This document shows positions 8,233 through 18,478 of a stretch of 64,000 nucleotides of DNA, in pieces. How positions within the stretch are numbered: position 1 is the first letter of the stretch; each line of letters opens with the position of its first letter. The translations under genes and the position numbers were made by a program. The notes beneath the pieces are model-generated. The model was not told the origin of the DNA. It saw only the letters and a list, made by a program, of their open reading frames with translations, and searched no databases. The stretch covers positions 260,208-324,207 of the forward strand of contig CAWJQP010000091.1 of the NCBI GenBank assembly GCA_963844855.1, written 5' to 3'. The stretch is from DASQDN01 sp963844855. Its GTDB lineage: Bacteria; Acidobacteriota; Terriglobia; Bryobacterales; Bryobacteraceae.

Positions 8233-8942
8233 TCTGAAATCAGTTTGATCGATCCAACACCGCCTTGAATATCGAGACGGATCCGCACATCTGCGCGGTC
8301 CCATGCGTCGTTCACATAGCTCTCACCGCTCTTGTGCAGTCCGCTTACGGATACCTCGCCCAACCCGCCGGATGCCTTCGCGGAAACTCCCACATCTTTC
8401 GGCAGGTAAACAGTGGCTTCGCCCGCTCCGCCGCGGACGTGAACGGAGTAATCTTTCGTGGGCTTGCCTCGCAGGTCCAGACGGAGCGTCCCGGCGCCCA
8501 TCGTCATCTCGGCGCTGCGCACATTCAGCGTACCGAGATTCATGTCCGCTTCGCCTGCTCCAAATTCCACGCGCAGATCTATCGGAACCTGGCCATTCAG
8601 CCGCAGATTCCATCGGTTCTTCAGGCTGCCACCAGTTCGCGAACCGGAGCGGGTCTCAACGGTCAAATCTCCCGTGTCCCCGCCGGCACGGTACTGCACA
8701 TCGGGCTTCAATGCGGCGTCATTGTAAGTAAAGTCAGCGTCCAGCAGCTTGTCCGAACCTCCACGAACATTCAGCTCTCCGAACGCCATCTTGATAACCG
8801 CCCGAACTCTTTCAGCCTTATCGAGATCGACCGAACGAGACTCGTGCTGCTCCGGACCAGCAGGCTCATTCCTGCCGACACAACTGACAAAAAAGTTGAG
8901 TGACAAGACAACAGGCAGGATGGATAGCTGCGTGGAGGTCAT
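8229..8942 (-). CDS. Toast-rack-type adhesin-fold lipoprotein
   Basis: A 237-residue protein with a lipoprotein signal ending in FFVSC. Downstream is a repetitive beta-rich region: AFGELNVRGGSDKLLDADFTY, VEFGAGEADMNLGTLNVRSAEM, GAGTLRLDLRG and GGLGEVSVSG. The repeated G-A/G-G-x-G-E/L-V turns are typical of LiaF/PspC-related toast_rack domains (DUF2154-like). Such proteins are cell-surface or periplasmic and their exact role is unknown; links to envelope-stress sensing are known for LiaF relatives. It ends 8 bases after the lyase-like gene on the same strand and may be its operon partner. Confidence 0.75.
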   Translation of the reverse strand: MTSTQLSILPVVLSLNFFVSCVGRNEPAGPEQHESRSVDLDKAERVRAVIKMAFGELNVRGGSDKLLDADFTYNDAALKPDVQYRAGGDTGDLTVETRSGSRTGGSLKNRWNLRLNGQVPIDLRVEFGAGEADMNLGTLNVRSAEMTMGAGTLRLDLRGKPTKDYSVHVRGGAGEATVYLPKDVGVSAKASGGLGEVSVSGLHKSGESYVNDAWDRADVRIRLDIQGGVGSIKLISD

Positions 8943-8950
8943 ATATAAGG

Positions 8951-10211
8951 TTATTCCGTTCTCTGACTGGGGTCGGCTTTTGCCACTTCAACAGCGAATA
9001 CGTAAGTTGGTCCGAACATGTTCGAGCGAAATACGACCCACTTCTGGTCCGGAGTGAAGCTGACGTTGGGCTCCAGCCGGTAATTGTGTTTGGACATGTT
9101 GACCAGCTTCTCGGCGCGAAGCACGCCCGGCTGGACGAAGCTCTTGTCCGCAACCCCGCGATTTTCGATCAGCTCAGGACGGAAAAGATAGATCCACTGG
9201 CCATCGGGCGCCCGAGCCACTTGTCCGGGGTCGCCGCCATCGCCGCAAAACAATTTGCCGTCGCGCGTGACGTTGAAGTGAATCGACCACTCATTGCGCT
9301 GGAGGTGATACCAGCGGCGGGCGCCTGTATCAATCTCATAGGCCGCAAGCCAGAAATCTTCGCCGCGCGGCGTCTGCAAGTCGTACCAAATCGTCTTGCC
9401 GTCGGCGCTCCAGAACTCGTGTCCCCAGATCTCCATCGCCATCGTTCGCGTGTGGATCTTCTTCAGTTGTGTGCCGTCCGTGCGAATTGCCCAGAGACGG
9501 TCCACTTTGTGCCAGGGACCTTCGTGGCAGAACATCAGCAGCGATGGATCGGTTGGGGAGAAGAGGAGATGATTCAGCCAGTCGTTGGCCCGGTGGATGG
9601 TCTTGATTTCTCCGCTGCCGACATTGAGCGTAAACATGCCCATCGGGAGACGAGCCGCCAAGCGCCGCTCCATCATCTCGCCTTTGTTGCGCGGCTGATC
9701 GAGAGAGTGCGCTTGCGATGCGGATGTCGATTGCTCGCCTTGTGGCGGGCGGCGATTATTGTAGTCCTCGCCGTCGCCTTCTATGTATGTACCTGCGAGA
9801 AGAGTCTCGTCAGCGTTGACCGTGGAGATAGAGCCACGTCGCGGAAGCTCACCAATCTTGCGCGTCTCGCCGGTATCGATATTCGTCGAGAACGCCGCGC
9901 CGTCCCGTGTGTAATAGATACGCTGCGTCTTGCGCCCGGAGTCGATCATGCGCACGCGGCCTGACACCACTTGCTTGGACTGATGAGTTGCGAGATCGAG
10001 AACCGAAATCCCATCGGGTGTCGTATAGATAAGCTTCTTGCCGTCGGCAGTGTATCCGTTTTGATTGAAATAAAGGCTTGCGCTGCCGGGCTCGTTCGTC
10101 AGCCGCACCACACGGTGCCCGGTGTCGGGATCGATCCAGGACTTGGGCGGCTCGCTTGCCTGCGCGCACCGAGCCAGACGAAAACACAGCGAAGATAAGC
10201 AGGTATCTCAT
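8951..10211 (-). CDS. Oligogalacturonate-lyase-like beta-propeller protein, signal peptide out of frame
   Basis: The intact frame (10111 to 8951, 386 residues from a GTG) is a propeller of the oligogalacturonide lyase / TolB-like group. Signatures include VVRLTNEPGSASLYFNQNGY, GHEFWSADGKTIWYD and FTPDQKWVVFRSNM. Oligogalacturonide lyases cleave pectin-derived oligosaccharides by beta-elimination; that activity is inferred from family resemblance. An ATG at 10211 opens a good signal peptide (MRYLLIFAVFSSGSVRA) in another frame. In the lyase frame the coding potential continues upstream as QASEPPKSWIDPDTG. One indel near 10165 would join signal and mature protein, so the gene is frameshifted or carries a sequence error. 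Confidence 0.75.
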
Positions 10212-10218
10212 GGCGCAC

Positions 10219-13200
10219 TCAAAAACTCAGTTTCAGCGCGAGTTGAATCGACCGAGGTGTATTTTGTTGGCCGACGATTCTGCCGAAGTTTGCGTTGTTG
10301 ATATCGAGTGACGTCGCGTTGGTCGGCGACGCCGGTCCGCTGAATACTACTGAGTTGGTCAGGTTGAATGCTTCACCCCTGAGGTCAAGTAGAAACCGTT
10401 CCGTAATCCGGAACTGCCGGGCGACGCCAATGTCCTGGTTCCAAAATGCCGGATCGTAGAGGCCGTAAGCTCCGGCGCCTGGCGTATTGCCGTAAGTGTA
10501 GGGGGCAGGATTCACGAAGGCTCGCGGGTCGAGGAATTGCGGACGCGCGCCCAATAGATCGCCGCTACCCCAATCGCCATTGATTCGAACATCGCCGCTA
10601 AAGTTCGGATTGTAGGAGGCGCGGCAACTGCCCGCATTCGGCAGCGTGCAGGCGGCGCCGACGATCCGATACGGCAGCCCCGACATAAGGCGTGTGATGC
10701 TCGAGATACGCCAGCCACTTACTAACGACCGTGCGATCACGTTGTCCGGATTGAACGGCTTTCGGGCCGCCAAACGGAAGCTCATAGACCACCATTGCGT
10801 TAAAAACGTGACGACGGTCGCTTTCGCCGTGCGTCTTCTCACTTTCCCAGAAGTAAGCAGTCCGGCCCTGTGCAAGCGTCAGCGCGTCGGAAATGGTTTT
10901 GCTCCAAGTGTAGATTGATATTGAACGTCAGCCCGGAGGACATTCTCTTGTTCGCCGTGATCTGCAGAGAGTTGTAATTCGAACTTGCGAGGTTCACGAA
11001 GTCCGAGTTGAGGCCGGCGTACTGCGGGAAAGGTCGCAGCATCTGTGAGAAGGCGCCACGAAAATTCGCATACGGCAAACGGATCTCTGGAATGATTGCT
11101 TGCGCCTGGGCGAGCGTGTTCGCGTTTACCTGCGATGTCAAGAGATTGCCGAGCGCAAGATAACGAGGATGAACCTGGTTCGACCAGATGCCGACGCCGC
11201 CACCACGCAGGAGCTTGCCGTTGCCGCCCACATAGCCCGCCGTCAGCGATGAGCGACGGTGTAATTGCCCGCTGGACGGAAAAGTTCCAGTTCTGGTAGC
11301 GCGGCGGACGCGCGGCTTCCTCGGGATTGTCGAATGAGACCGTGCCAGCCGTGGGGCGCTCCGTTGTGAAACCCGCATTGAGGCCGGAATCGAAGAACGG
11401 AGGCCTTTGGTAGGCCGGTACGCCATCATCCCAATTGAACGCGGGACTGAACGTGTCGGCAGACGGGAATCCGGGAGCCGCAGTGTATCCGAGTTTGCCG
11501 GTTCCTTCGCGTGCGCCGCCGCGACCACCAACAGCTCCATGACGCGTGTACATGATCCCGTAGCCGGCACGAAGCACAGTCTTGTCTCCGACCCGATACG
11601 CAAACCCGACGCGCGGTCCCCAATTGTTCCAGTGAGTCTTGATCCGAGTGCTGCAGTTGCAGTAGAGCGGCGATTGCCCTTCGCCGCCGAACTGCAGCGC
11701 GCCCGGAGAGCCACTGCTCACGGGATTCGGAATGTCGGGATTGAACCATGAAACACGGTCGACGACCTCATGATAGGGAAGCATGATGTCATGGCGAAGA
11801 CCAAGATTGAGCGTCAGATTGCGGGTGACCTTCCAGTCGTCGCCGACCCACCACGCGTAGGTTCTGTAACGTGCGCCGGATGTCACCACGGAATCTTCGT
11901 TGACCGTTGACGAACTCAGCGTGCCTAGCAGATAACTGGCATACGCGTTCCCAGTGTTGTTCATCAGCGTGCCGTTGTTGAAGCCCGCCGTTTGAGAGTT
12001 GCTGAAGTTCGCGATAAATAGCGTTCCGTCCCATCGCGCGCGGTAGTTGTCCTGCAGCCATTGGTGCTGAAACCCGCCTTGAAGGCAGTGCTTCTGCTGC
12101 GACCCACTGGAAGTTGTCCTGGAGCGAGAAAGTGTTCAATGCGTCAAGGAAGGGTCGGGCGTCCGTTCCGCGCCAGCCCTGCGGCGCGTTCGGTCCGGCG
12201 AAAGCCACCTCCGGAAATGACTGGGTTGCGTCGCCCTGCGGCAAGTCCCTTGATGCCCGCGCTATTCACCCAATCGCCATCAATCGTCGGGTTGGTGATC
12301 GGAATCCAAAGGCGCGATGCGCCATAGCTGATCTGGTTCATCATCGCCTGGTTGATTACCCAGGTGTGCTTGACCTGCCCGACAGTCGGGACTTCCTGAC
12401 CACACGCGTGACAACGTAGGGCAGAGGCAGCGGAACCGGATTGCCGCGGACGGCGACTGCTTTGATGTATGCGAGCCGCGCGAGAAGAGCACCGAAAAGC
12501 GGTGGGCGTCGCTGGCGTTGAAATCGGTTTTGACGTTGACGTTGAAGTTGTTGAATCCGACGCCCCGATTGTTGCTGAGGAAGTTGTTGGCGATTCCGGC
12601 GTGAGTAGGCGCCGGCATCGGTTCCTGGAAAAACTTCGAAGCGGAAGAGATGCGGCCGGCCGGAATGAGGTTATTCGGAAACGGCTGGCGAGTGCAATTG
12701 GCGCCGCCGGGACAGTTTGTCGTCGCCGGATCGAAGATCATGGACCGGAAGCTCGCCGAAATCGCCTGAGCGCATGCTCATTGTCGGGAATCGTTACGAA
12801 GCGGTAATCCGTAGCTACGCGGTATCGGTAGCCATCGTACGCGCCGAAGAAGAAGATGCTTGTTCCGCACGATGGGTCCGCCGAACGTGAACCCGAACTG
12901 GTTCTGGTTCTGTTGCGGCCGCGTCGGGGAGAAGAAGCTGCGCGCGTCGAGAACGGTGTTGCGGAAGTACTCGTAAAGTCGAGCCGTGAAACTGATTCGT
13001 GCCGGACTTGATGGTGTAGTTTTCCGAACCTTGGCCGTTGAATTCGACCGATTGGCCGCTCGTTTCCACCTGGAACTGCTCGACTGCTTCCACCGATACA
13101 GCGAACTGGAGCGCGCGACTCTCGCCCTGCCTGACCGCATCGGTAATCGGCAGGCCTTCGAGGTAGACGTCCTTGGAAAAGCTCTGGCCGCCGTTGATAA

Positions 13201-13717
13201 ACCCGAACGTGCCGCCTTGCTGCACGCCCGGCATTAGGTAGATGAAGGAAGCAGGGTTTCGTGGACTGCCGTTGCCCATGTTCAGCGGCAGCGCCGTGTA
13301 CATTTCATTGCGCATGGTCTGGCCCATGCGAGGGTCTGCGGTGTTTAACTCGACCATGGCGGCCGAGACAGTAATGCTTTCGGTAGCTGAGCCGACTTCA
13401 AGCTTTAAGTCGACTTCGACGGTGCTGAGAGAATCTACGACAATCTGTTCTCGCACCAGTGTTCGGAAGCCGGCCACGGTTGCTGTCAGCTTGTACGTTC
13501 CCGCTGTCAGGGGCGCAATGACGAAAACTCCGGCAGCGCTTGCTTCGCGACGGGATTCAACACCGGTAGCAACATTTGTCGCCGTTACGACGGCGCCGGA
13601 AACCATAGCGCCGGAAGGGTCGACCACAGAGCCTTTGATGGTACCGCCACCTCCAATTTGTGCCGCGGCGGGCGCCGCCAGCATGCAAAACAGAAGCGCA
13701 GATAGAAGAGTACGCAT
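10219..13717 (-). pseudogene. Oar-type TonB-dependent receptor with carboxypeptidase-regulatory domain, multiply frameshifted
   Basis: One receptor gene of about 1,150 codons is spread over several frames. It begins with signal peptide MRTLLSALLFCMLAAPAAAQ, a CarboxypepD_reg domain (GSVVDPSGAMVSGAVVTATN) and a plug-like region (SGTNQFHGS). It continues as YEYFRNTVLDARSFF, FGGPIVRNK, a long barrel (WNNWGPRVGFAYRVGDKTVL, PPRYQNWNFSVQRAI) and ends with the barrel strand IQLALKLSF. By eye there are about ten indels, near 12980, 12866, 12770, 12470, 12400, 12245, 12105, 11250, 10905 and 10720. I saw few or no nonsense changes between them. The family imports large substrates across the outer membrane; linkage to the oligogalacturonate-lyase-like gene hints at pectin oligosaccharides. 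Confidence 0.8.
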
Positions 13718-13960
13718 GGACCCCTCCTTGTGCCCAACCGTTCTGGTCGGGTGGAGATAATTTTATATCGAGAATGGATTTCGTGTAAGGGCGTTCAAAG
13801 GCAGATCGACTTCGTGATTGCGATTAGCATGCGCATTCTTAGTGTGAGTCCGGCAACGCCGTTGGCGAGAGCCGATGGACGGAGAGATGGACATGCACTC
13901 ACGCGTTCGATTACTTTTTTCATTTGACCCAACAGGTACTGCTTCGGTGTCATTCTAGAT

Positions 13961-14034
13961 GACTCAATTCGTTGATGTCGGCGCGAAATAGACCCAATTC
14001 GTTGAGGTTCATTTTATCTGTTTTCTGATATACT
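13961..14034 (+). promoter_or_regulatory. Direct repeat and extended -10 in front of metalloprotease gene
   Basis: GACTCAATTCGTTGATG (from 13961) and GACCCAATTCGTTGAGG (from 13991) form a 17-base direct repeat with two mismatches, exactly 30 bases (three helical turns) apart. An extended -10-like element TG-A-TATACT lies at 14026-14034, just before the gene at 14059. The spacing suggests two molecules of a regulator binding the same DNA face; this is inferred. The rest of the gap 13718-14058 shows nothing recognisable. Confidence 0.5.
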
Positions 14035-14058
14035 CGGGTCCCCGGAGAGCCCTACAAA

Positions 14059-14982
14059 ATGATTTGCTCGAAACATAAGGAAACTTACGATGGTAAATGC
14101 CCCAAGTGCAGCGCCGAGTCCCTCAAAAAAGAGCAGAATTTAGAAGCAACGCTCGGCACACAACCATATAAGACTGCCAAATGGAACTCGAATCCTCTCT
14201 ATGACGGTGGACGAGGATGTACTCCAACGTTCAGGACCAAAGTATATAGCGCGCAAATGTTTCTCGCCAAGGAGTACGGCGCGCTTTTGGACAACAGAAA
14301 GGTGGGGGCGCTGGATAACGCGCTCCGGAACAATCTCGATGACGTGTTTGCCGTGTCGGGCGATGACCAGGAATGGACCAACGTTGTCCATGCGCTGGGC
14401 GGGAAGCATAACGATGCGGTGTACAACTCGGATGGGACGTTTCTGGGGGTGATGCAGTCATACGGATGTACCACTTATGAACGGGTCGATGTCAATTCAG
14501 GCAACAGCCACGCAAGTAGGGACCAGCTCACAACGATGATGGCGATCTTCGACGATTCGAAGCGGATTTACCTGCACGGCTCGGAGGTTCATGTGTCGAC
14601 GGTAACGCATGAAATGCTGCACTATTTTTGCCACAAGAATTTCTATAAGGCATTCGCCGAGCCGGGCGTAGGCGCCGAATGGAAAGCGTTGAATGAAGGA
14701 GTGACGGAATATCTAACGCGGGAAGCATATAAAGGCGGCAGCCGCGGAGCGTACCAGGAAGAATATGGAAAGGTTCAATTGCTGCTGAAAGCGGGTCTGG
14801 TAAAGAAGGAAATCGAAGAAGCCTATTTTCTGGGGAATATTGGAGCGCTAGTTGAGAAAATGAAGGCGGGCGAGATGGGGGCGGAGAATGTAATCCTCGA
14901 CTCTCGAAGCGCCGCCGTATTCGCCGGCGCCCGGCGGGGAAAGAAGACAAACACCGCTGGAGACCAGAACGTAACCTCATAG
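14059..14982 (+). CDS. Leaderless HExxH zinc-metallopeptidase-like protein
   Basis: A 307-residue protein with a zinc-binding motif HEMLHYFCH around residue 184. A likely third ligand Glu lies about 28 residues later in NEGVTEYLTRE, giving a gluzincin-like arrangement. The N-terminus (MICSKHKETYDGKCPKCSAE) carries a CxxC and a Cys/His pair that could form a small zinc ribbon. There is no signal peptide or membrane helix, unusual for a protease of this kind, so it either works in the cytoplasm or leaves by a non-Sec route. It reads cleanly although flanked by frameshifted genes. Substrate unknown. Confidence 0.75.
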   Translation: MICSKHKETYDGKCPKCSAESLKKEQNLEATLGTQPYKTAKWNSNPLYDGGRGCTPTFRTKVYSAQMFLAKEYGALLDNRKVGALDNALRNNLDDVFAVSGDDQEWTNVVHALGGKHNDAVYNSDGTFLGVMQSYGCTTYERVDVNSGNSHASRDQLTTMMAIFDDSKRIYLHGSEVHVSTVTHEMLHYFCHKNFYKAFAEPGVGAEWKALNEGVTEYLTREAYKGGSRGAYQEEYGKVQLLLKAGLVKKEIEEAYFLGNIGALVEKMKAGEMGAENVILDSRSAAVFAGARRGKKTNTAGDQNVTS

Positions 14983-14989
14983 GTAACGG

Positions 14990-15170
14990 GGCCGCGCGTC
15001 CCATATGGTAAAGGCTTCAGAAGGACAGCGTAGAGCACACTGAAAGCAGCGTGCTACCGCCGATACCGAGTGCCAGCGCGATGGTTGACAGCGCGGTCAC
15101 GCTTGGGTTACGGGAAGGATGGCAGACCGAACCGAATATCTTGGAGCGCGTAATCGAGTTTAGTTCACAA
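14990..15170 (-). pseudogene. 5' stub of a second FtsX/MacB-type permease gene
   Basis: The minus strand encodes, with two frame changes, LDYALQDIRFGLPSF, then RNPSVTALSTIALALGIGG, then SVLYAVLLKPLPYGTRG. This is the canonical N-terminal membrane segment of an acidobacterial duplicated permease, as in the gene at 22872. After about 60 codons similarity stops. It is a truncated relic lying downstream of, and in the same orientation as, the frameshifted permease ending at 15384. The stretch 15171-15383 has no recognisable coding content. Confidence 0.6.
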
Positions 15171-15383
15171 GGGAGCCATCCACCTCAGTGGCGGTCGCGG
15201 ACAGATGTTCCAGGACAACTCCCGCCTTGTCGGCAAGGAGCGAGTGATCCATCGTCTTCGGTTTGACCAGGCGCTGTAGAGTCTCTGATCGTCCCTAACG
15301 CCGTCAGCGACAATCCATCCGACGCAGCCACATTGAGCGATTGCGCGTTGCGCCGAGCAGATTGAGAGGCATCGCACAACCCA

Positions 15384-18097
15384 CTATTCATAGCGCAACG
15401 CCTGCGTTGGGCTTACGGATGCGGCTCGCCAAGCGGGCATCATCGCCGACCCGAGCGCCACCAGCCCAAGCAGCACGCTGGCGCCCGCGATGGTTGGCCC
15501 ATCGATGGCACGAACCCCGAAAAGCTGAGCCTCGACAAAGCGGCTCAAGGCCCACAGGAATGGAAGCGCAACGGCAATTCCGGCGCCGATCATGATCAGG
15601 GCGTCTCGAGCGATGAGCCACACGGCGGATCGTCTTGTGGCGCCCAGCGCCATGCGAATTCCAATTTCCTGCGTGCGATGCGCGGCCACGAATGAAATCA
15701 CGCCGTACAGCCCAACCACCGACAGAAGAAGAGCGATCGCCCCGAAGCCGCTTGTGAGGGTCGCGAGCATCCGCTCATTCGCGAGCGACAGGTCGATTTG
15801 ATCGTCGAGGGTGATCATATCGACAACTGGCAGCGCCGGGTCCACCTGCGCAACGGCGGCGCGGATCGAGGCGAATGCGGCTTCCGGTTTTCCGCGCACC
15901 CTTACATAGAATGTGCCGCCCCCCGATTGCCGATCCCAGTACGGTACAAATGCCTGCTCGATATTGTCCCGATCGTCACGCATGGTGCGGCGGCTGAATC
16001 CCCTGACCACTCCGATGATTTCAACGGTCGCCCGGGTGTCGGGGCGATTGCCAAAGCCAAGGCGATGGCCGATCGGACTGCGGCCCCCAAAGTATCGTCG
16101 CGCAAAGCTCTCGCTAACGATAATCGAACGATAAGCAGTATCCTTGCTCTCCGGCTCGCGCAGATCTCGCTCATCGAAATTGCGGCCGGCAATCAGTCGG
16201 GTTCCGAGAGTCTCGAAGAAGCCCGGACTTACGCGCATGTAGTGAACCGTGCGGTCGGTGACGATCCGGCGGTCGGATTGGATCGTCATGCTGCTGGCCG
16301 ACGTCCCGCCGGTCAGAATGTGCGTGTTCGCCACCGCGGCGCTCTCGACTCCGGGCGAGTTCTCGAGCTTTGCCAGAAGTTCGCGCATCACCCGCTTGGC
16401 GTCGACATCCGAATATCCGTTGCTGGCCGGGCTTGCGCGGAACATGAGCAGACTGTTGGTGGCAAATCCTGGCCCCTTGGCTTGCAGCCGCATCAGCGTC
16501 TGCACAAACAATCCCACTCCGATGAGCAGGATCAGGGTGAACGCCACCTGGCCGGCCACCAGCGCCTTCCGAAGACGGACGCCGACGGCTCACGGTTCGA
16601 GCCCTTTCCCTGAGAGAGGATACCAGCGGAATTCGCCCGGCCTGCCAGGCTGGGATAAGCCCGCACAATCCACCCGTGGCAACGCAGACAGCAAAAGTGA
16701 AAAGAAAGATGCGGTAGTCCAATCTGCAAGCTGAGCTCATTCGAAACGAAAGGAAAGCAGCAATTGAGAGACGTAAGGGGCAATAACGAGAGCGAGCACG
16801 CCTCCGCACAAGGCAATGAGCAGGCTCTCCGACAGCAACGGTCCGGTAATTCTGCCGCGTGAGGCGCCCAGGGCAAGCCGGGTGGTCACCTCGCCAGTGC
16901 GCGCGGCCCCGCGTGCCAGAAAAAGGTTCGCAACGTTCACGCACGCCAGCAGGAGCAGCAGCAGGGTACCGGCCATCACGACCCACAGCGGCTCTTTCAT
17001 TCTGTTGCGCAGATCGGATCTTCCCTCCGGAACCGGAGTCACTTCGATCGTCGAGGCCAGAAACCTGCGTCGTTGCTCCGCGGTCACAGGAGGAAAGTCC
17101 GCTCCGTTGAGGTCGGCCTCAAGCATGAGCGTGAAACCAAGGCTGAAGCCCGGTTTTCGCCTGTTCGGCGCTGAAGCCAGGTTTGAGCCGGCCGAAGATA
17201 TGCAGCCATTGCGCGCGGCGGCTGAACAGAGGGATGGACTCCAGGTTCGCCTGACCATTCATCGTCGCCGGAACCCAAAGGACGGGACTCGCGGCGGGAT
17301 CGACGCCGCGGAAAGTCTCCGGCGCGACTCCGATGACCGTAATCGGATGGCGGTTGATTAGGAGTTTGCGACCCACCACATCCGACGCTCCGCCGAGTTT
17401 TCTTTTCCAGTACTGGTATGAGACTACAGCCACCGGACTCGCGTCCGGCGCCAGGTCGTCCGACCTGTCGATGAGCCTTCCCAGCTCCGGCCGCAACTCC
17501 AATACGTCGAAATACGAACCGGAAACTATCTCGATCGGGAGCGGCTCAGGCCGGTCATTGGCGGAAACATAGGAAATGGCCGGGGAGCGGCAAAAGGCGC
17601 CATCGAAGAATTCCTTGTGCTGCTGCAACTCCCGGCATGAGCGGATAGGAGTTCAGGTTACCGCTACCCCAGGTCGTGCCGACCCTGGAGCCGATCCAGT
17701 CCACGAGCACGAGCCGTTCCGGCTCCCTCACCGGCAGCTTGCGGAGAAGGAGTTGGTCGAACACGGAAAAGATGGCCGTGTTCGCGCCGATTCCCAAAGC
17801 CAGAGACAAGATTGCGGTGGTGGCGAACCCGGGGTTGCGCTTGAGCGTGCGCATCGCCAACCGCATGTCACGGCTGCGGTCGTCGAGCCATCTAGAAAAC
17901 CAGGCATCGCGGACTTCTTCCTGCACTTGGGAAACCCCTCCGAATTGGATGGCCGCCCGCCTGCGCGCCTCCGATTCGCCGACGCCGGAGGCCATGAGGT
18001 CATCGACGCGGCGTTCGAGGTGATAACGCAGTTCGCGATCGAGCTCCTGTTCCATCCGGCGTCGCCTGGACCCAAACAAATTGAGAAGTTTCGGCAT
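15384..18097 (-). pseudogene. Duplicated FtsX/MacB-type ABC permease (ADOP family), four frameshifts
   Basis: From ATG 18097 (MPKLLNLFGS) the locus encodes the soluble prefix (ELDRELRYHLERRVDDLMASG), the first membrane segment (GFATTAILSLALGIGANTAIF), a periplasmic MacB_PCD-like domain, the first FtsX core (MAGTLLLLLLACVNVANLFLARG, ALGASRGRI), then a second set of the same domains and the end MPAWRAASVSPTQALRYE. Frames change near 17635, 17140, 16740 and 16600. Total length is about 900 codons, normal for the family. Such permeases usually lie behind a PadR gene and have no ATPase beside them; no PadR gene is adjacent here. Transport substrate unknown. Confidence 0.8.
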
Positions 18098-18235
18098 GGT
18101 TATCGCCCCTCGGTGAAGATCAGCCGGACTGCCGTCGTCAGCCGGTCCCAACTCTCCTTAACCATGAGCCGGCCCGAGCGAGAGTATTTGCGGGATCAGC
18201 ATATCGAGCGTTCCTGAGGAATCGGAAAGCGAGAA

Positions 18236-18306
18236 GAAGACATCGATTACCTCAACCTTCGATGTAATGCATTATCCGCCGTTACATGTCGAAGGTCAAT
18301 GTCTTC
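18236..18306. promoter_or_regulatory. Nested palindromic element between divergent genes
   Basis: Three symmetrical elements are nested: outer arms GAAGACAT (18236-18243) and ATGTCTTC (18299-18306); inner arms CCTTCGATGTAA (18256-18267) and TTACATGTCGAAGG (18282-18295, two extra bases); and a central perfect palindrome TAATGCATTA (18265-18274). The inner GATGTAA / TTACATG halves resemble PadR-type boxes. The element lies 140 bases upstream of the permease start (minus) and 170 bases upstream of the pseudouridine-synthase start (plus). It may be an operator, or in RNA a long stem. The rest of 18098-18478 holds nothing recognisable. Confidence 0.5.
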
Positions 18307-18478
18307 GAGAAGACCAGGACTGAGATCCGTATGCTCTTGAAAGAATACTCTGATCGATCGTGCCGGCCCATTCCGATCGGTCCCTACGTCGTTAATCGCT
18401 GTTTACGCTTCTCAACTTTCCAGGAAACGGACGGAGGTTGACCAAACGGCGATCTGCCACAGCTTACACTGAAGCGAC

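Noticed and set aside
8265..9964. Long plus-strand frames opposite the toast-rack and lyase-like genes
   Set aside because: They mirror the minus-strand genes, have unlikely composition, and lack recognisable domains.
9849..10211. Separate 120-codon minus-strand gene opening with a signal peptide
   Set aside because: Only the first 18 or so residues look real; the rest is the lyase gene read in the wrong frame. Treated as the displaced signal peptide of that gene.
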